A DNA stretch of 64,000 nt from Nitrosospira briensis (lineage in GTDB: Bacteria > Pseudomonadota > Gammaproteobacteria > Burkholderiales > Nitrosomonadaceae). The stretch is from positions 434,001 to 498,000 of the forward strand of contig NZ_FOVJ01000002.1 of the NCBI RefSeq assembly GCF_900115125.1, given 5' to 3'. A program made the translations under genes and the position numbers. The notes under the pieces are model-generated. The model did not search any database. It was not told the origin of the DNA and saw only the letters and a program-made list of their open reading frames with translations. This document shows positions 18,791-29,409 of this stretch, in pieces. How positions within the stretch are numbered: position 1 is the first letter of the stretch; each line of letters begins with the position of its first letter.

Positions 18791-20215
18791 TTACGACTGC
18801 GCACCCATACCCATCTGTCGCGCTATCAGCGTCGCCGGATGCACCACTTCGATCGCTGAGCCGGCTTCGCGCAATGCGCTCGCAATATGCATGGCGCACC
18901 CTACGTTGGATGTGGCGAGATAACGCGCGCCGCTTACGTTTAGCGCGCTGATTTTATCACGTAGCAGTATACTTGCCATCTCCGGCTGGTCGAGAAAATA
19001 GGTGCCAGCCGCACCGCAGCACTGGTCATTCCCCTCAAGCGGTTCAATAACAGCGCCGGGGATGCGCTCCAGCACGCTATAAGGATGCGCTGCGCCGCGC
19101 AGCACATTGCGCAAGCTGCAGGGCTCGTGCACCAGGATTTTGTGCGTCAAAGGCGTGAGCTTCACGTCATCCCATCCTTCAGCAGCCGCTAGAAATGCAC
19201 TCATATCCACAACCTTCGCCATGAGTTTCCTGACGGGCTTACCCTGCAACGAATCCTGGACAACGTTTTTTTCCGCCTTCTGTAGTAAAGGCCGGGGGTT
19301 TCTTGACTGTTGCAATGCTGAAGGGAAGGAATGCTCTGCCAATTGCACCCCGCAGCCCGACGCCGTGCTGATAATCGCGCCCAGATTCAACTCGTCAAAA
19401 GCCATGCTGTTCTCATGCGCCAACCGGGCCGCGGCCTGCATGTCACCCCCATGCTGATGCAAGGCGCCGCAGCAGGTCTGCGCAGGTGGCACATGCACTA
19501 CATAACCCAGATGATTGAGCACCCATATTGCCGCATTAAGCGTCTCAGCGTCCGTCAGCCTGGCCACGCAACCCAGGAACAGCCCGACTTCGCCGCGCGG
19601 TCTGCCGATTGAAGGATAAAGCTGCCGCCATGACCCGGCACTGCTCGTTTGAGCTGACAAAGAGCAGGGCTTGGCGATGTGCGGCAATTGCGCCTCCAGC
19701 AGGCCAAGTTTTGTTTGTCCCAATAAGCCGAATCTGCGCACAGCACTTTGCACACCTCTTCTCTGATAGAAACGCAAGAGTGGGCGTAGCGCGTCGATGC
19801 GGTCCGGTTTGGCGATTAACTGGCTTTCCACCCATCTACGGAACCAGGATTTCCTCGCACCGGTTTTTTCCTTCGGAAGGTCGGACGGCGGCGCCGCCAG
19901 CATGGCTCGGGCCCCATCCATCAAGCGCCCGAAACGCACCTGGTTCGGGCAGGCCGCCTCACAGGCACGGCAGGTCAGGCAGCGGTCCATATGCAGCGCA
20001 AAGCGCTCATTCATCGGAATGCGCTTTTCCGCCACGCCGCTCATCAGGGCAATGCGTCCGCGGGGAGAATCAGCTTCCGATTGCGTTATGCGATAGGTTG
20101 GACAATGCGGCAAGCAAAGGCCGCATGCAACGCACTGGTTCGCTTCCGCGCTTATGTCGACGCTCAGCGCTTCGAGGGAAAAATCCGGTGGAAGATCGGT
20201 GGGCTTCATGGTCAT
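18791..20215 (-). CDS. glcF: Glycolate oxidase iron-sulphur subunit
   Basis: GlcF is the Fe-S subunit of glycolate dehydrogenase (GlcDEF), which oxidises glycolate to glyoxylate and passes electrons to the respiratory chain. The 474 residues contain two [4Fe-4S] motifs, Cys28/31/34/38 (CVACGLCLPHC) and Cys79/82/85/89 (CLTCRACEAAC), followed by two CCG domains (FLGCVARLTD ... CCGALHQHGG and HEPCSLRNVLRG ... CCGAAGTYFLD). The lactate-utilisation LutA protein has only CCG domains, so GlcF is the better call. glcD and glcE are not in this window, which is unusual since the three are often adjacent. The start may be the first ATG or the one two codons later. A terminator-like hairpin lies ten bases upstream. 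Confidence 0.93.
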   Translation of the reverse strand: MTMKPTDLPPDFSLEALSVDISAEANQCVACGLCLPHCPTYRITQSEADSPRGRIALMSGVAEKRIPMNERFALHMDRCLTCRACEAACPNQVRFGRLMDGARAMLAAPPSDLPKEKTGARKSWFRRWVESQLIAKPDRIDALRPLLRFYQRRGVQSAVRRFGLLGQTKLGLLEAQLPHIAKPCSLSAQTSSAGSWRQLYPSIGRPRGEVGLFLGCVARLTDAETLNAAIWVLNHLGYVVHVPPAQTCCGALHQHGGDMQAAARLAHENSMAFDELNLGAIISTASGCGVQLAEHSFPSALQQSRNPRPLLQKAEKNVVQDSLQGKPVRKLMAKVVDMSAFLAAAEGWDDVKLTPLTHKILVHEPCSLRNVLRGAAHPYSVLERIPGAVIEPLEGNDQCCGAAGTYFLDQPEMASILLRDKISALNVSGARYLATSNVGCAMHIASALREAGSAIEVVHPATLIARQMGMGAQS

Positions 20216-20223
20216 CCGCTAAT

Positions 20224-20245
20224 AAAAAAGCTGTAAACAGCTTTT
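20224..20245 (-). terminator. Terminator-like hairpin in the glcF leader
   Basis: AAAAGCTG and CAGCTTTT form a perfect 8 bp stem with a four-base loop (20226-20245). Read on the minus strand, it is followed directly by six T and then the glcF start ten bases later. This is the form of an intrinsic terminator placed in front of its own gene, so an attenuator is possible; it may also just shield glcF from antisense or upstream transcription. Confidence 0.5.
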
Positions 20246-20409
20246 ACCACTTTTATTGAAACGAGGGGCATTCGAAAAAGTCTATTCGCTAAAACCTTCA
20301 AAAGGTAGAGCCCATTGATACCCCCTTGAAATGGGGAGCGCTACAGGTAATAAAACGAACTGGATACCAACGATTAAAACGCTCGTGGAGAATGTCCCGG
20401 ATCGTTGAC

Positions 20410-20545
20410 CCTAAATCCGGCAGTCAGCCGCTTAGTTTTCAGTTTAGCCTTATGACTTACAAAGGCTTTTTGTATCACTTGGCCTTCACACTTTTCTGCG
20501 AGTTCGCTACGGGGCGGATTTGCTTCTTTCAAAAAACATGCGGGT
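20410..20545. mobile_element. Incomplete second copy of the MITE-like element
   Basis: The segment begins with CCTAAATCCGGCAGT, matching the terminal repeat of the element at 2784-3019, and continues with blocks nearly identical to the reverse complement of that copy, such as GGCTTTTTGTATC, TTGGCCTTCAC and AGTTCGCTACG. Similarity fades near 20545 and the opposite terminal repeat is missing. One block differs in length by one base between copies, which breaks any shared reading frame and argues against a conserved small protein. Confidence 0.65.
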
Positions 20546-20611
20546 CAGAAGCAGTATAAGACAACAAAGCCGCGCTACAATTCTCTGTTCCGTTTATGCT
20601 TCATTCCTATT

Positions 20612-21196
20612 TTGGAAGCTTTTTTTACCTCTACCGTTCTGGTTGCGCTGGCTGAAATTGGCGACAAAACACAGCTTCTTTCGTTGGTGCTTGCGGCTAA
20701 ACTGCGACAGCCCTATTCCATTATCGGAGGCATCTTCGCTGCCACGTTACTTAATCATGCGTTGGCTGCCTGGGCTGGTGCGTGGCTCGCCGGCTTGATC
20801 TCTGCCCAGCTTCTCAACTGGATCGTGGGACTGTCTTTCATCGGGTGCGGTCTTTGGGCGCTCAAACCCGATACGCTTGAAGGGGATCCACAATTTTTTG
20901 GTGCCGGGGTATTTGTGACGACGCTGATTGCTTTCTTTCTAGCCGAGATGGGGGATAAAACGCAGGTTGCAACGGTCGCATTAGCGGCACGTTATGATGC
21001 GCTGGCAGCGGTTGTATCAGGAACCACGCTCGGCATGATGCTCGCAAACGCACCGGTGGTGTGGGCGGGTAAAGAACTTGCCGGCCGCATCAGCATGGAA
21101 AAAGTACGCTGGCTGGCCGCGGCTTCATTCCTTGTGGTGGGAGCGTGGACGCTATCAGCCCAATATTTGGTGCCATACCTCAATAGTCATCAGTAG
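20612..21196 (+). CDS. Gdt1/TMEM165 family (UPF0016) cation transporter
   Basis: The 194-residue inner-membrane protein has six hydrophobic segments and the two family motifs E-x-G-D-K-T: EIGDKT at residues 15-20 and EMGDKT at 112-117, arranged as an internal repeat. Relatives export or exchange Mn2+ or Ca2+; bacterial members are mostly manganese exporters (MneA/MntX type), so Mn2+ export is the best guess. I use a TTG start because MEAFFTSTVLVALAEIGDKT lines up with the normal family beginning and no ATG is close. A remnant of the MITE-like element lies about 65 bases upstream. Substrate not proven. Confidence 0.9.
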   Translation: MEAFFTSTVLVALAEIGDKTQLLSLVLAAKLRQPYSIIGGIFAATLLNHALAAWAGAWLAGLISAQLLNWIVGLSFIGCGLWALKPDTLEGDPQFFGAGVFVTTLIAFFLAEMGDKTQVATVALAARYDALAAVVSGTTLGMMLANAPVVWAGKELAGRISMEKVRWLAAASFLVVGAWTLSAQYLVPYLNSHQ

Positions 21197-21218
21197 TGCT
21201 TCGCCGTGCACCTCTTAA

Positions 21219-21653
21219 TCAGCGAAACCCATAGATGTAACGTTCGAGCTGATGAATGATGAATTCCTTCCCGGAGATAGCATCCTTGACCAGATCGCCG
21301 ATGGAGATAATGCCAACCACTTCACTGTTGTCCAGCACGGGCAAATGGCGCACACGCATCTCGGTAACCAATGCCATGCAATCCTCAGCCGTATAATCCG
21401 GGTTCACATACGCCACTTGCGCGGTCATGATTTCCTTTACCTGGATGTCCTTGGCAGATTTATCCAGCAGATATGCCTTGCGAGAATAATCTCTTTCAGT
21501 AAAAATACCGGCCAATTTTCCAGCTTGCAGCACCAACAATGCGCCAATGTTCCTGTCGGCCATCAATTGCATTGCATCGTACACAGAATTGTCGGGGTCG
21601 ATGCTTGCAACTTCGTAGCCCTTGCCTTCGAGCAGTTGTCTTACAGTCGTCAT
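21219..21653 (-). CDS. CBS-domain pair protein
   Basis: The 144 residues are almost entirely two CBS domains: DPDNSVYDAMQLMADRNIGALLVL ... GIFTERDYSRK and a second with NPDYTAEDCMALVTEMRVRHLPVLD ... GIISIGDLVK. Such stand-alone pairs form dimers that bind adenine nucleotides (AMP, ATP or SAM) and sense energy state. No catalytic domain is fused and no obvious client is next door; the gene is convergent with the Gdt1-type transporter. The family is certain, the ligand and partner are not. Confidence 0.9.
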   Translation of the reverse strand: MTTVRQLLEGKGYEVASIDPDNSVYDAMQLMADRNIGALLVLQAGKLAGIFTERDYSRKAYLLDKSAKDIQVKEIMTAQVAYVNPDYTAEDCMALVTEMRVRHLPVLDNSEVVGIISIGDLVKDAISGKEFIIHQLERYIYGFR

Positions 21654-21840
21654 GGTGTAACTCTCCGCACCTCAGTTTTTGTTGAAAACGTTGAAAACCT
21701 TTCTATCACGCTCATCCAAATCATAGCACGCCGGAGGAATAAGCCGAGCACTGTCCTGGCGGGGCCGCAGCAGGACGTTGACGGGGGATGGATAACCCCT
21801 TCGTCACCTATCTTCTCGCGCAAGCGCCGATAGGATGGTG

Positions 21841-23046
21841 CTACAACATACGGCTTTTATCTCCACTGACGAAGCCGGCAAGAGGCTGGCGAACGTTCCT
21901 GCCGAACGCAATGACTTTGAATAATTCGCCCATTTCAGCCGGGCTCACCAACTTTTGTACCTGGTTTGCCAGCGGCATGTAGTCCTTTGCATTTTCCGCG
22001 GGAGACTGCGCCAGAATACCGGTTATGCCGCAATTGATAAGGAAGTACGCCTGACTGGTATAACCCAGCAATTCAAGTCCTGCATTTCCCGCCGCATCGG
22101 CAATCGCACTGAAATCGACATGGCTGGTGATATCCTGCAAGCCCGGCAAATAAAAGGGATTGTCGTGGACACGATGGCGGTAATGACACATCAAAGTGCC
22201 ACGATTGCGCTGGGGATGATAATACTCGTCCCGGCCGAAGCCATAATCGATCAGCAGAATCACGCCTCGCCGTAATACATCCCCGAGACTCCGCATGAAG
22301 CGCCGCGTATCAAGATTGATTTCACTGATATAGTCGCCATCGGAATCGATACGGAGATTTAATTCGCGTGCCGCCGCCAGAAGCTCTCCTTCCCTGAGCG
22401 GACGGTCGCTCCATTGGAATTCGTCATTGTCGGACGTTACGCCTCGCTCGAACAGATCAGTGCCGCGGCAAGCAAGCAGATGCGCGGGCATGGCATCCAG
22501 CACCTCGTTGGCAAGTATCAGTCCGGTGAATTCCGAAGGCAAGTGTTCCAGCCAGACAAACCGGGACGCGAGATGCGGCGCGGCTTTTTCAAACAGCAGC
22601 CGCTGCCGCTCTTGTAGCTCTGCGCTGACTTCGAGAATAAAATACTGCTCTGGCAAATTGCCCAGTTTTTCCAGTTCAAGCAGTAAATCAAGCGCAAGTT
22701 TGCCTGTCCCTGCTCCGAATTCGAGAATATCGCCGCCATCGCCTGTAAGCTCAAGCACCTGTGCGGCCTGCTGTGCTAGCGCCCGGCCGAACAGGGCGGA
22801 AATTTCGGGTGCAGTGATGAAATCCCCTTCCTGGCCGAATTTGGCTGCGCCGCCGCTGTAATAACCCATACCCGGCGCGTATAAAACCAGCCTCATGTAT
22901 CGTTCGAATGATATCCAGCCGCCTGCGGCAGCAAGCTCTGCCTGGATCAGCTGCTTTAGGGCGCGGCTGTGTTGGAGGGCGGCTTCGCTCGCAGCAGGCA
23001 TTTGGCGCATTTGGGGCAGGTGGGTCGGTGGTGGTAGTGGCTGCAT
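21841..23046 (-). CDS. MidA/NDUFAF7-family SAM-dependent methyltransferase (DUF185)
   Basis: The 401-residue protein matches the DUF185 family, whose mitochondrial member NDUFAF7 methylates an arginine of a complex I subunit during assembly. Visible features are GWISFERYMRLVLYAPGMGYY near residue 42, GQEGDFITAPEIS, SAM motif I LEFGAGTGKLA, ANEVLDAMPAHL and VILLIDYGFGRDEYY. A similar role with bacterial NADH dehydrogenase is possible but not shown. The start has an N-terminal Pro/Gln-rich extension of about 25 residues, so a later start is conceivable. The gene is divergent from the neighbouring SDR with 76 bases between starts. Confidence 0.9.
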   Translation of the reverse strand: MQPLPPPTHLPQMRQMPAASEAALQHSRALKQLIQAELAAAGGWISFERYMRLVLYAPGMGYYSGGAAKFGQEGDFITAPEISALFGRALAQQAAQVLELTGDGGDILEFGAGTGKLALDLLLELEKLGNLPEQYFILEVSAELQERQRLLFEKAAPHLASRFVWLEHLPSEFTGLILANEVLDAMPAHLLACRGTDLFERGVTSDNDEFQWSDRPLREGELLAAARELNLRIDSDGDYISEINLDTRRFMRSLGDVLRRGVILLIDYGFGRDEYYHPQRNRGTLMCHYRHRVHDNPFYLPGLQDITSHVDFSAIADAAGNAGLELLGYTSQAYFLINCGITGILAQSPAENAKDYMPLANQVQKLVSPAEMGELFKVIAFGRNVRQPLAGFVSGDKSRML

Positions 23047-23122
23047 CGGCTCTATGCTACTCTGCTAAATATAAGGTGGATGGATGTGCAGGCATCGAGG
23101 AGCAAGTGTAGAGGAGATAGCG

Positions 23123-23863
23123 ATGCAAGGGAAAGTGATACTTGTCACCGGAGGGGCCAGACGCGTAGGCGCAGCCACGTGCCGAAAATTGCATGCAGGC
23201 GGCGCTAATCTGGTCGTGCATTATCGCGAGTCGGAAAAAGAGGCGCGGGGTTTACAGGCTGAACTCGATAGCATCCGGCCAGATTCCGTGGCGCTGGTGC
23301 AAGCCGATCTGCTCGATACTTCACGGCTACCTTATCTGGTTGACGAGACGATACAGCGTTTTGGAAAACTCGATGCGCTCGTCAACAACGCTTCCAGCTT
23401 TTTTCCCACTCCCATGGGGGAAATTACCGAGCAAATGTGGGATGATCTTATCGGCAGCAACCTGAAGGCCCCACTGTTTCTGTCCCAGGCGGCGGCGCTT
23501 CCGCTCAGGAAACAACATGGCTGCATCGTGAATATTGTCGATATCCACGCGGAGTGGCCGTTGAAAAGATACGTCATATACAATGCTGCCAAGGGCGGAC
23601 TAGCTTCGCTCACCCGGTCGTTGGCACAGGAACTTGCACCCGAAGTCCGGGTGAACGGCATCTCCCCAGGTCCCATTCTTTGGCCTGAAGAAGGCGAATG
23701 GGCCGACGAAGCATCGAGACAGCACATTATCAATAGAACGCTGCTGAAACGAACGGGGGAACCGGACGATATTGCCAGAACCGTGGCCTTTCTCATTGAG
23801 GACTCGCCCTATATCACTGGCCAGATCATTTCAGTAGATGGCGGCCGCAGCGTTAATTTGTAG
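23123..23863 (+). CDS. Pteridine-reductase-like short-chain dehydrogenase (FolM/PTR1 type)
   Basis: The 246-residue protein is a classical SDR. The cofactor motif is TGGARRVG at residues 9-16, the TGxxxRxG form of pteridine reductases that prefer NADPH. The active site is Tyr153-x-x-x-Lys157 (YNAAKGG), and NNASSF and DGGRSVNL at the C-terminus also fit. Such enzymes reduce dihydro-pterins or dihydrofolate. GAGGAG upstream of MQGKVILVTGG fixes the start; an in-frame ATG 13 codons earlier is ignored. It is divergent from the MidA-type gene. The SDR call is firm; the exact substrate is inferred. Confidence 0.88.
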   Translation: MQGKVILVTGGARRVGAATCRKLHAGGANLVVHYRESEKEARGLQAELDSIRPDSVALVQADLLDTSRLPYLVDETIQRFGKLDALVNNASSFFPTPMGEITEQMWDDLIGSNLKAPLFLSQAAALPLRKQHGCIVNIVDIHAEWPLKRYVIYNAAKGGLASLTRSLAQELAPEVRVNGISPGPILWPEEGEWADEASRQHIINRTLLKRTGEPDDIARTVAFLIEDSPYITGQIISVDGGRSVNL

Positions 23864-23916
23864 GGGGTGCATTGTAAATTTGTGCGCCTCGCTCTCGGCC
23901 TTGACAGCACTCACCG

Positions 23917-24711
23917 TCATCCCGCTATCCGCGCCAGCAGGGCGATACTCGTAGCGTTCAGCAGCGGATCAGCGCGAAACTCCTTGTGGACTGTCCGGCC
24001 ATTGAGGTGGAAGGTCTGCATTGCATGGATATGAACGGTCCAGCCGCAGCGCTCGAATGCCTGCCTGTACTCATGGGGGCGGACGCGATTCGGCTGGCCA
24101 GGGAAGTAAAACAACCTATAGAGCCAACGTGGGTAGCGATAAATGTTGTTCGGATCCGCCTCGCGGATCCACCTCGAGTGCGTCTGCAAGTCGATAAAAG
24201 CACACAGCACCGCGCCCGGCGTGACAACCTTCGATAGCTGTCTTGCGGTCCGTTCAATATCATCGAAGTGCTCGAACGCTGCATTGCTCACGACGAGGTC
24301 GAATGCCTGTGGCAATACCTCCATATTAAAATCCCCGCGCGCGACATAGTTGAGATCGCTGGGCGAGAAGTTCGAGCCCATCAGCGTATTCAATCCCGTA
24401 TAGATTTCTGATGGTACATCGGCGGCAAGATCATGACGATCGAACGCGGTATAGGAAGCCGCTCCGTGAGACAACAGGCATAGCCCTGTACCGAGATCGG
24501 AGCCAGGGCCCAGTTCCAGCACACGCTTCCCGCGGACGGATTCGCCGAAGCCGCGCAACTCTTCGACCCAAGTTTCTGCAATGCTCGCGTCGTAGGTGAT
24601 GCAGCGCTGGATATCCGAGAAGGGCTTTGGAGTCGTGTAACCATGAATTGCGTGCTTGGCTTTCGCCAAGGCGAGAAATAATACCCCGAGGAACCAGTAG
24701 ATGGCGTTCAT
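23917..24711 (-). CDS. Membrane-anchored class I SAM-dependent methyltransferase
   Basis: The 264-residue protein starts with one hydrophobic segment (IYWFLGVLFLALAKA, residues 4-18) that may anchor it to the membrane. A methyltransferase domain follows with motif I VLELGPGSDLGTG near residue 65, the acidic residue in AFDRHDL, and FDLVVSNAAFEHFDD typical of Methyltransf_11/12 proteins; LCAFIDLQTHSRW and the Arg-rich PNRVRPHEYRQAFERCGW resemble methyltransferases found in polysaccharide loci. The substrate is unknown. It lies 25 bases before the gatB stop on the same strand, so it is probably unrelated in function to gatB but lies upstream... in fact it is downstream of gatB in transcription order and may be co-transcribed. 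Confidence 0.8.
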   Translation of the reverse strand: MNAIYWFLGVLFLALAKAKHAIHGYTTPKPFSDIQRCITYDASIAETWVEELRGFGESVRGKRVLELGPGSDLGTGLCLLSHGAASYTAFDRHDLAADVPSEIYTGLNTLMGSNFSPSDLNYVARGDFNMEVLPQAFDLVVSNAAFEHFDDIERTARQLSKVVTPGAVLCAFIDLQTHSRWIREADPNNIYRYPRWLYRLFYFPGQPNRVRPHEYRQAFERCGWTVHIHAMQTFHLNGRTVHKEFRADPLLNATSIALLARIAG

Positions 24712-24735
24712 GGAATCCCTGTTTAGGTCAGTCGA

Positions 24736-26229
24736 TCATTCGGCTATTTTCTTTCTCATTATTTCGTTTACCTGCGATGGGTTGGCTTTGCCCCTGGCAG
24801 CTTTCATCACCTGCCCTACCAGGGCATTGAAAGCCTTTTCCTTGCCGGACCTGAATTCTTCAACCGATCTGGAATTGGCTGCAATCACTTCATTGACCAA
24901 TTTTTCCAGTTCACCGGAATCAGAAATCTGCTTCAATCCCTGAGATTCGATGATCTGGTCGGCGAGATTCTCATCCCGTTTTGAATCTCGATCCTTCCAT
25001 GCCACTGGCTGCTCGCGTACCTTGATCCACATTTGCCTGAATACTTCCTTCGCGATTTTCCCGGAGATCGTGCCATCCTTGATACGCACCAGGAGTTGCA
25101 CGAGTTGTGCCGGGGACAGCGGGCAGTTATCGAAAGAAGTGTCTTCGTCATTGAGATAAGCAGAGATGTCCCCCATTACCCAGTTCGCGCAAAGCTTGTG
25201 ATCGAATGGAAGTTTCCCGGCCACCGCCTCGTAGTATTCCGCAATGTCCCGATCCGCTGTCAGGGCGGATGCGTCATAAGCGGAAAGCTCATGGTCGCGC
25301 TCAAAGCGGATTCGCATTTCTTCTGGCAGTTCAGGTAGTCTGCTCCTTACTTCCGCAATCCAGTCCTCCGAAATTTCGAGGGGCAATAGATCCGGATCGG
25401 GAAAATAGCGGTAATCCTGCGCATCTTCCTTGCTTCTCATCGCGCGGGTTTCGCCCTTTTCGGGATCGTAGAGCCGCGTTTGCTGCTGTATGGTCCCGCC
25501 ATCTTCGAGAATCTCTATCTGGCGTCTGGCCTCGTACTCGATGGCCTTCTCAAGAAAACGAAACGAGTTGAGGTTTTTTATTTCGCATCGGGTACCGAGC
25601 CTGTCCGATCCTTGATGTCGAACGGATACGTTGGCGTCGCAGCGGAAGGAACCTTCCTGCATATTGCCGTCGCATATGCCGATCCACCGTACGAGCGAAT
25701 GCAGGGTTTTGGCATACGCCACCGCTTCGGCGCTGCTGCGCATATCCGGTTCGGAAACAATCTCGAGCAGCGGCGTCCCGGCGCGATTCAGATCTATGCC
25801 TGTCATGCCGTGAAAATCCTCATGCAAGGACTTGCCTGCGTCTTCCTCCAGATGTGCCCGGGTAAGCCGTATCGTTTTCTCGCATTCCTTTCCGTCCTGG
25901 GCAGACCGAATCCGGACAACGCCGCCTTCAACCACGGGCAATTCATACTGGCTGATCTGATAACCTTTGGGAAGATCAGGATAGAAATAGTTTTTCCGCG
26001 CAAAGACAGATGGCGAATTGATTTTTGCTCCCACAGCCAGACCGAGCTTGATCGCGCGTTCAACCGCGCCTCGGTTCAATACCGGCAGGACGCCCGGCAA
26101 GGCGAGATCAACGGGGCAGGCTTCTGCGTTCGGCGCGGCACCAAATGCAGTCGATGCGCCCGAGAATATTTTCGATTGGGTCGAAAGCTGCGCGTGAACC
26201 TCAAGACCTATAACGATTTCCCATTGCAT
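24736..26229 (-). CDS. gatB: Asp-tRNA(Asn)/Glu-tRNA(Gln) amidotransferase subunit B
   Basis: GatB is the tRNA-binding, kinase-like subunit that activates mischarged Glu-tRNA(Gln) or Asp-tRNA(Asn) before amidation by GatA. The 497-residue protein starts [15 protein letters not shown], the universal GatB beginning, and contains [17 protein letters not shown], the [11 protein letters not shown] segment with activated-Glu contacts, [15 protein letters not shown] and a C-terminal YqeY-like domain ending in [20 protein letters not shown] seven bases upstream supports the start at MQWEIVIG; an ATG 23 codons earlier is rejected. It lies about 100 bases after gatA in a gatC-gatA-gatB unit. Confidence 0.97.
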   Translation of the reverse strand: MQWEIVIGLEVHAQLSTQSKIFSGASTAFGAAPNAEACPVDLALPGVLPVLNRGAVERAIKLGLAVGAKINSPSVFARKNYFYPDLPKGYQISQYELPVVEGGVVRIRSAQDGKECEKTIRLTRAHLEEDAGKSLHEDFHGMTGIDLNRAGTPLLEIVSEPDMRSSAEAVAYAKTLHSLVRWIGICDGNMQEGSFRCDANVSVRHQGSDRLGTRCEIKNLNSFRFLEKAIEYEARRQIEILEDGGTIQQQTRLYDPEKGETRAMRSKEDAQDYRYFPDPDLLPLEISEDWIAEVRSRLPELPEEMRIRFERDHELSAYDASALTADRDIAEYYEAVAGKLPFDHKLCANWVMGDISAYLNDEDTSFDNCPLSPAQLVQLLVRIKDGTISGKIAKEVFRQMWIKVREQPVAWKDRDSKRDENLADQIIESQGLKQISDSGELEKLVNEVIAANSRSVEEFRSGKEKAFNALVGQVMKAARGKANPSQVNEIMRKKIAE

Positions 26230-26330
26230 TGCGAAATCCTTTCTGTGGTACAAATTGCTACGGACGGTGCCGAGGCTAAAGCAGTCCTCGGATCCCATAT
26301 CCTCTGATCTCCGTGGCGATCAGATCCAGT

Positions 26331-27791
26331 TCAAAGGGCGGCTGACGTTGGCATGCGAATATGCCAGTCCGTTATCTGCTGATACTGATGCGCCACCTTC
26401 AGCATTTGCGCTTCTGCAAAATAATTGCCGATGATCTGCAATCCGACCGGCCTGTTATTTTTGCCAAAACCTGCGGGAATGGACATGGCGGGCAGACCGG
26501 CAAGGTTGACCGCGATGGTGTAGGCATCGGATAAGTACATTTGCACCGGATCGCTGCTTTTCTCCCCCAGGTCGAATGCAACAGTAGGCGAAGTCGGTCC
26601 CATGATGATGTCACACAGCTTGAACGCCTCGGTAAAATCCAGCGCCATCAGCCTGCGCAGTTTCTGTGCCTGAATGTAGTACGCGTCGTAATACCCGTGC
26701 GATAGCACGTAGGTGCCGATCAGAATGCGGCGCTTCACTTCCGCGCCAAACCCCTGGGCACGGCTTTTTTGATACATATCGTTGAGGTCCGCATATTCCG
26801 GCGCACGGTAGCCGTAGCGCACGCCATCGAAACGGGAAAGATTACTTGATGCTTCCGCCGGAGCAAGCACGTAATAAACTGGAACGGACAGTCTCGTATT
26901 GGGCAGCGATACTTCCACTGTTTTTGCGCCAAGCTTGCGATATTCGGCGATGGCGGCTTCCACTGCAAGTGCCACATCATCATTTATTTCCTTCACGAAA
27001 TATTCTTTCGGCAGGCCAATACGCAGGCCTTCCAGCGGCTTTTCCAGATCGCGCGTGTAATCTTCCGGTTCGCGCTGCAAACTGGTTGAATCCCGGGTGT
27101 CGAATCCAGCCATGACATTCAGCATCAAGGCAAGGTCTTCCGCCGATTTTGCCATTGGCCCGCCCTGATCGAGGCTGGAAGCGAATGCGATCATGCCGTA
27201 GCGGGAAACCAGCCCATAAGTTGGCTTAAGCCCCGAAATACCACATAAGGCCGCCGGTTGACGGATCGAACCGCCGGTATCCGTGCCCGTCGCGGCAGGG
27301 GCCATGCGTGCGGCGACCGCACATGCAGAACCACCCGAGCTGCCGCCCGGCACGGCCGAGGTGTCCCAGGGGTTTTTTACCGGCCCGTAAAAAGAGGTTT
27401 CATTGCTGGACCCCATGGCGAATTCGTCCATGTTGGTCTTGCCGATGTTCACGGCACCCGCCGAATTGAAGCGCTCGACCACGCAGGCGTCGTACGGCGA
27501 AATGAAATTCGACAGCATCCTGGAACCACAGGTCGTGAGCCAGCCCCTCGTACAGAAAATGTCCTTTTGAGCAATCGGAATACCGGTTAGCGGCTGCGCC
27601 TCGCCGGATGCGACGATCGTATCGGCGGCGCGCGCCTGGGCTAGGCTCGTCTCTTCATCGAGCGTAATGAAAGCATTGTAGTCTGAGTTCAATGCCCTGG
27701 AGCGCTTGAGAAATTCAACGGTCAATTCAACGCTGGAAATTTTTTTTGTGGCGAGTAGCGCTGAAAGCTGCTTGAGGCTGGAATTCAACAT
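26331..27791 (-). CDS. gatA: Asp-tRNA(Asn)/Glu-tRNA(Gln) amidotransferase subunit A
   Basis: GatA is the amidase-signature subunit that releases ammonia from glutamine for transamidation. The 486-residue protein has the catalytic Lys76 (IPIAQKDIF), cis-Ser151 ([10 protein letters not shown]) and nucleophile Ser175 ([11 protein letters not shown]). [20 protein letters not shown] is the usual family start, preceded by AGG; an ATG twelve codons upstream is ignored. gatC lies about 95 bases upstream. These intercistronic gaps are wider than in many gat operons but contain no terminator. Confidence 0.97.
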   Translation of the reverse strand: MLNSSLKQLSALLATKKISSVELTVEFLKRSRALNSDYNAFITLDEETSLAQARAADTIVASGEAQPLTGIPIAQKDIFCTRGWLTTCGSRMLSNFISPYDACVVERFNSAGAVNIGKTNMDEFAMGSSNETSFYGPVKNPWDTSAVPGGSSGGSACAVAARMAPAATGTDTGGSIRQPAALCGISGLKPTYGLVSRYGMIAFASSLDQGGPMAKSAEDLALMLNVMAGFDTRDSTSLQREPEDYTRDLEKPLEGLRIGLPKEYFVKEINDDVALAVEAAIAEYRKLGAKTVEVSLPNTRLSVPVYYVLAPAEASSNLSRFDGVRYGYRAPEYADLNDMYQKSRAQGFGAEVKRRILIGTYVLSHGYYDAYYIQAQKLRRLMALDFTEAFKLCDIIMGPTSPTVAFDLGEKSSDPVQMYLSDAYTIAVNLAGLPAMSIPAGFGKNNRPVGLQIIGNYFAEAQMLKVAHQYQQITDWHIRMPTSAAL

Positions 27792-27887
27792 GACGACCTG
27801 TGCACGAGGATTCGGAGGAAAAGGCAAATAGTGAAAGAAAGTGCGGAAGGAGAAAACAACAGCCGCGGCAGGTTTGTTTGCCGGACC

Positions 27888-28175
27888 TCACTCGATAACT
27901 TTCGGCACCAGGTAAAGCCCCGCCTCGACCTGGGGCGCCACGGATTGAAACAATTCGCGCTGATCCGTTTCGGTGACGACATCCGGACGCAAACGCTGCA
28001 TCACATTCTGAGCGTGGGACATGGGCGTTATCGGCGACGTATCGACTGCCTGCATCTGCTGGATGAGGCTGAAGATGCCCGTTAACTGTGTCAGCGCGGT
28101 ATGCGCCTCATGCTCGCCAACCTCGATGCGGGCCAAGTTGGCGATACGTTTTACATCATCCAGAGACAGGGACAT
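27888..28175 (-). CDS. gatC: Asp-tRNA(Asn)/Glu-tRNA(Gln) amidotransferase subunit C
   Basis: GatC is the small belt-like subunit that ties GatA to GatB. The 95 residues match the family: [19 protein letters not shown] at the start, a central helix [17 protein letters not shown], and the LRPDVVTE segment followed by the C-terminal [16 protein letters not shown]. It is the first gene of the gatCAB unit and is divergent from mreB, with about 108 bases between the two start codons for both promoters. Confidence 0.96.
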   Translation of the reverse strand: MSLSLDDVKRIANLARIEVGEHEAHTALTQLTGIFSLIQQMQAVDTSPITPMSHAQNVMQRLRPDVVTETDQRELFQSVAPQVEAGLYLVPKVIE

Positions 28176-28280
28176 TGGCTGCGAAATCCTTTATAACCCT
28201 TATATTCAAATAGCTAATAGAGTATCATAGCCCGATTCTTTTCACGCGCTTTTAATCGCCACCCGCAACGGATTCCGTAA

Positions 28281-29342
<1,062 letters not shown>

Positions 29343-29409
29343 TTGCTTCTGCACCCTCGATTGGTTTGCTGTGCCGCGCACCTTGAATGGGGCATTCTGA
29401 AACCGCGGA

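Larger units (their letters stand above)
20216..20611. other. Divergent intergenic region between glcF and the Gdt1-type gene
   Basis: No gene is evident. The region holds the hairpin at 20226-20245, then AT-rich DNA, and the incomplete MITE-like copy at 20410-20545. A GGGGAG near 20334 made me look for a manganese riboswitch of the yybP-ykoY class, but the rest of that structure is missing. Confidence 0.5.

Noticed and set aside
20320-20400. A GGGGAG-containing stretch that might be a yybP-ykoY manganese riboswitch for the Gdt1-type gene
   Set aside because: Only this one short motif is seen; the paired loops and the second conserved segment of the class are absent.
20326-20559. A 77-codon plus-strand frame upstream of the Gdt1-type gene
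   Set aside because: It crosses the truncated MITE-like copy and shares only nucleotide similarity with the other copy, not a maintained frame.
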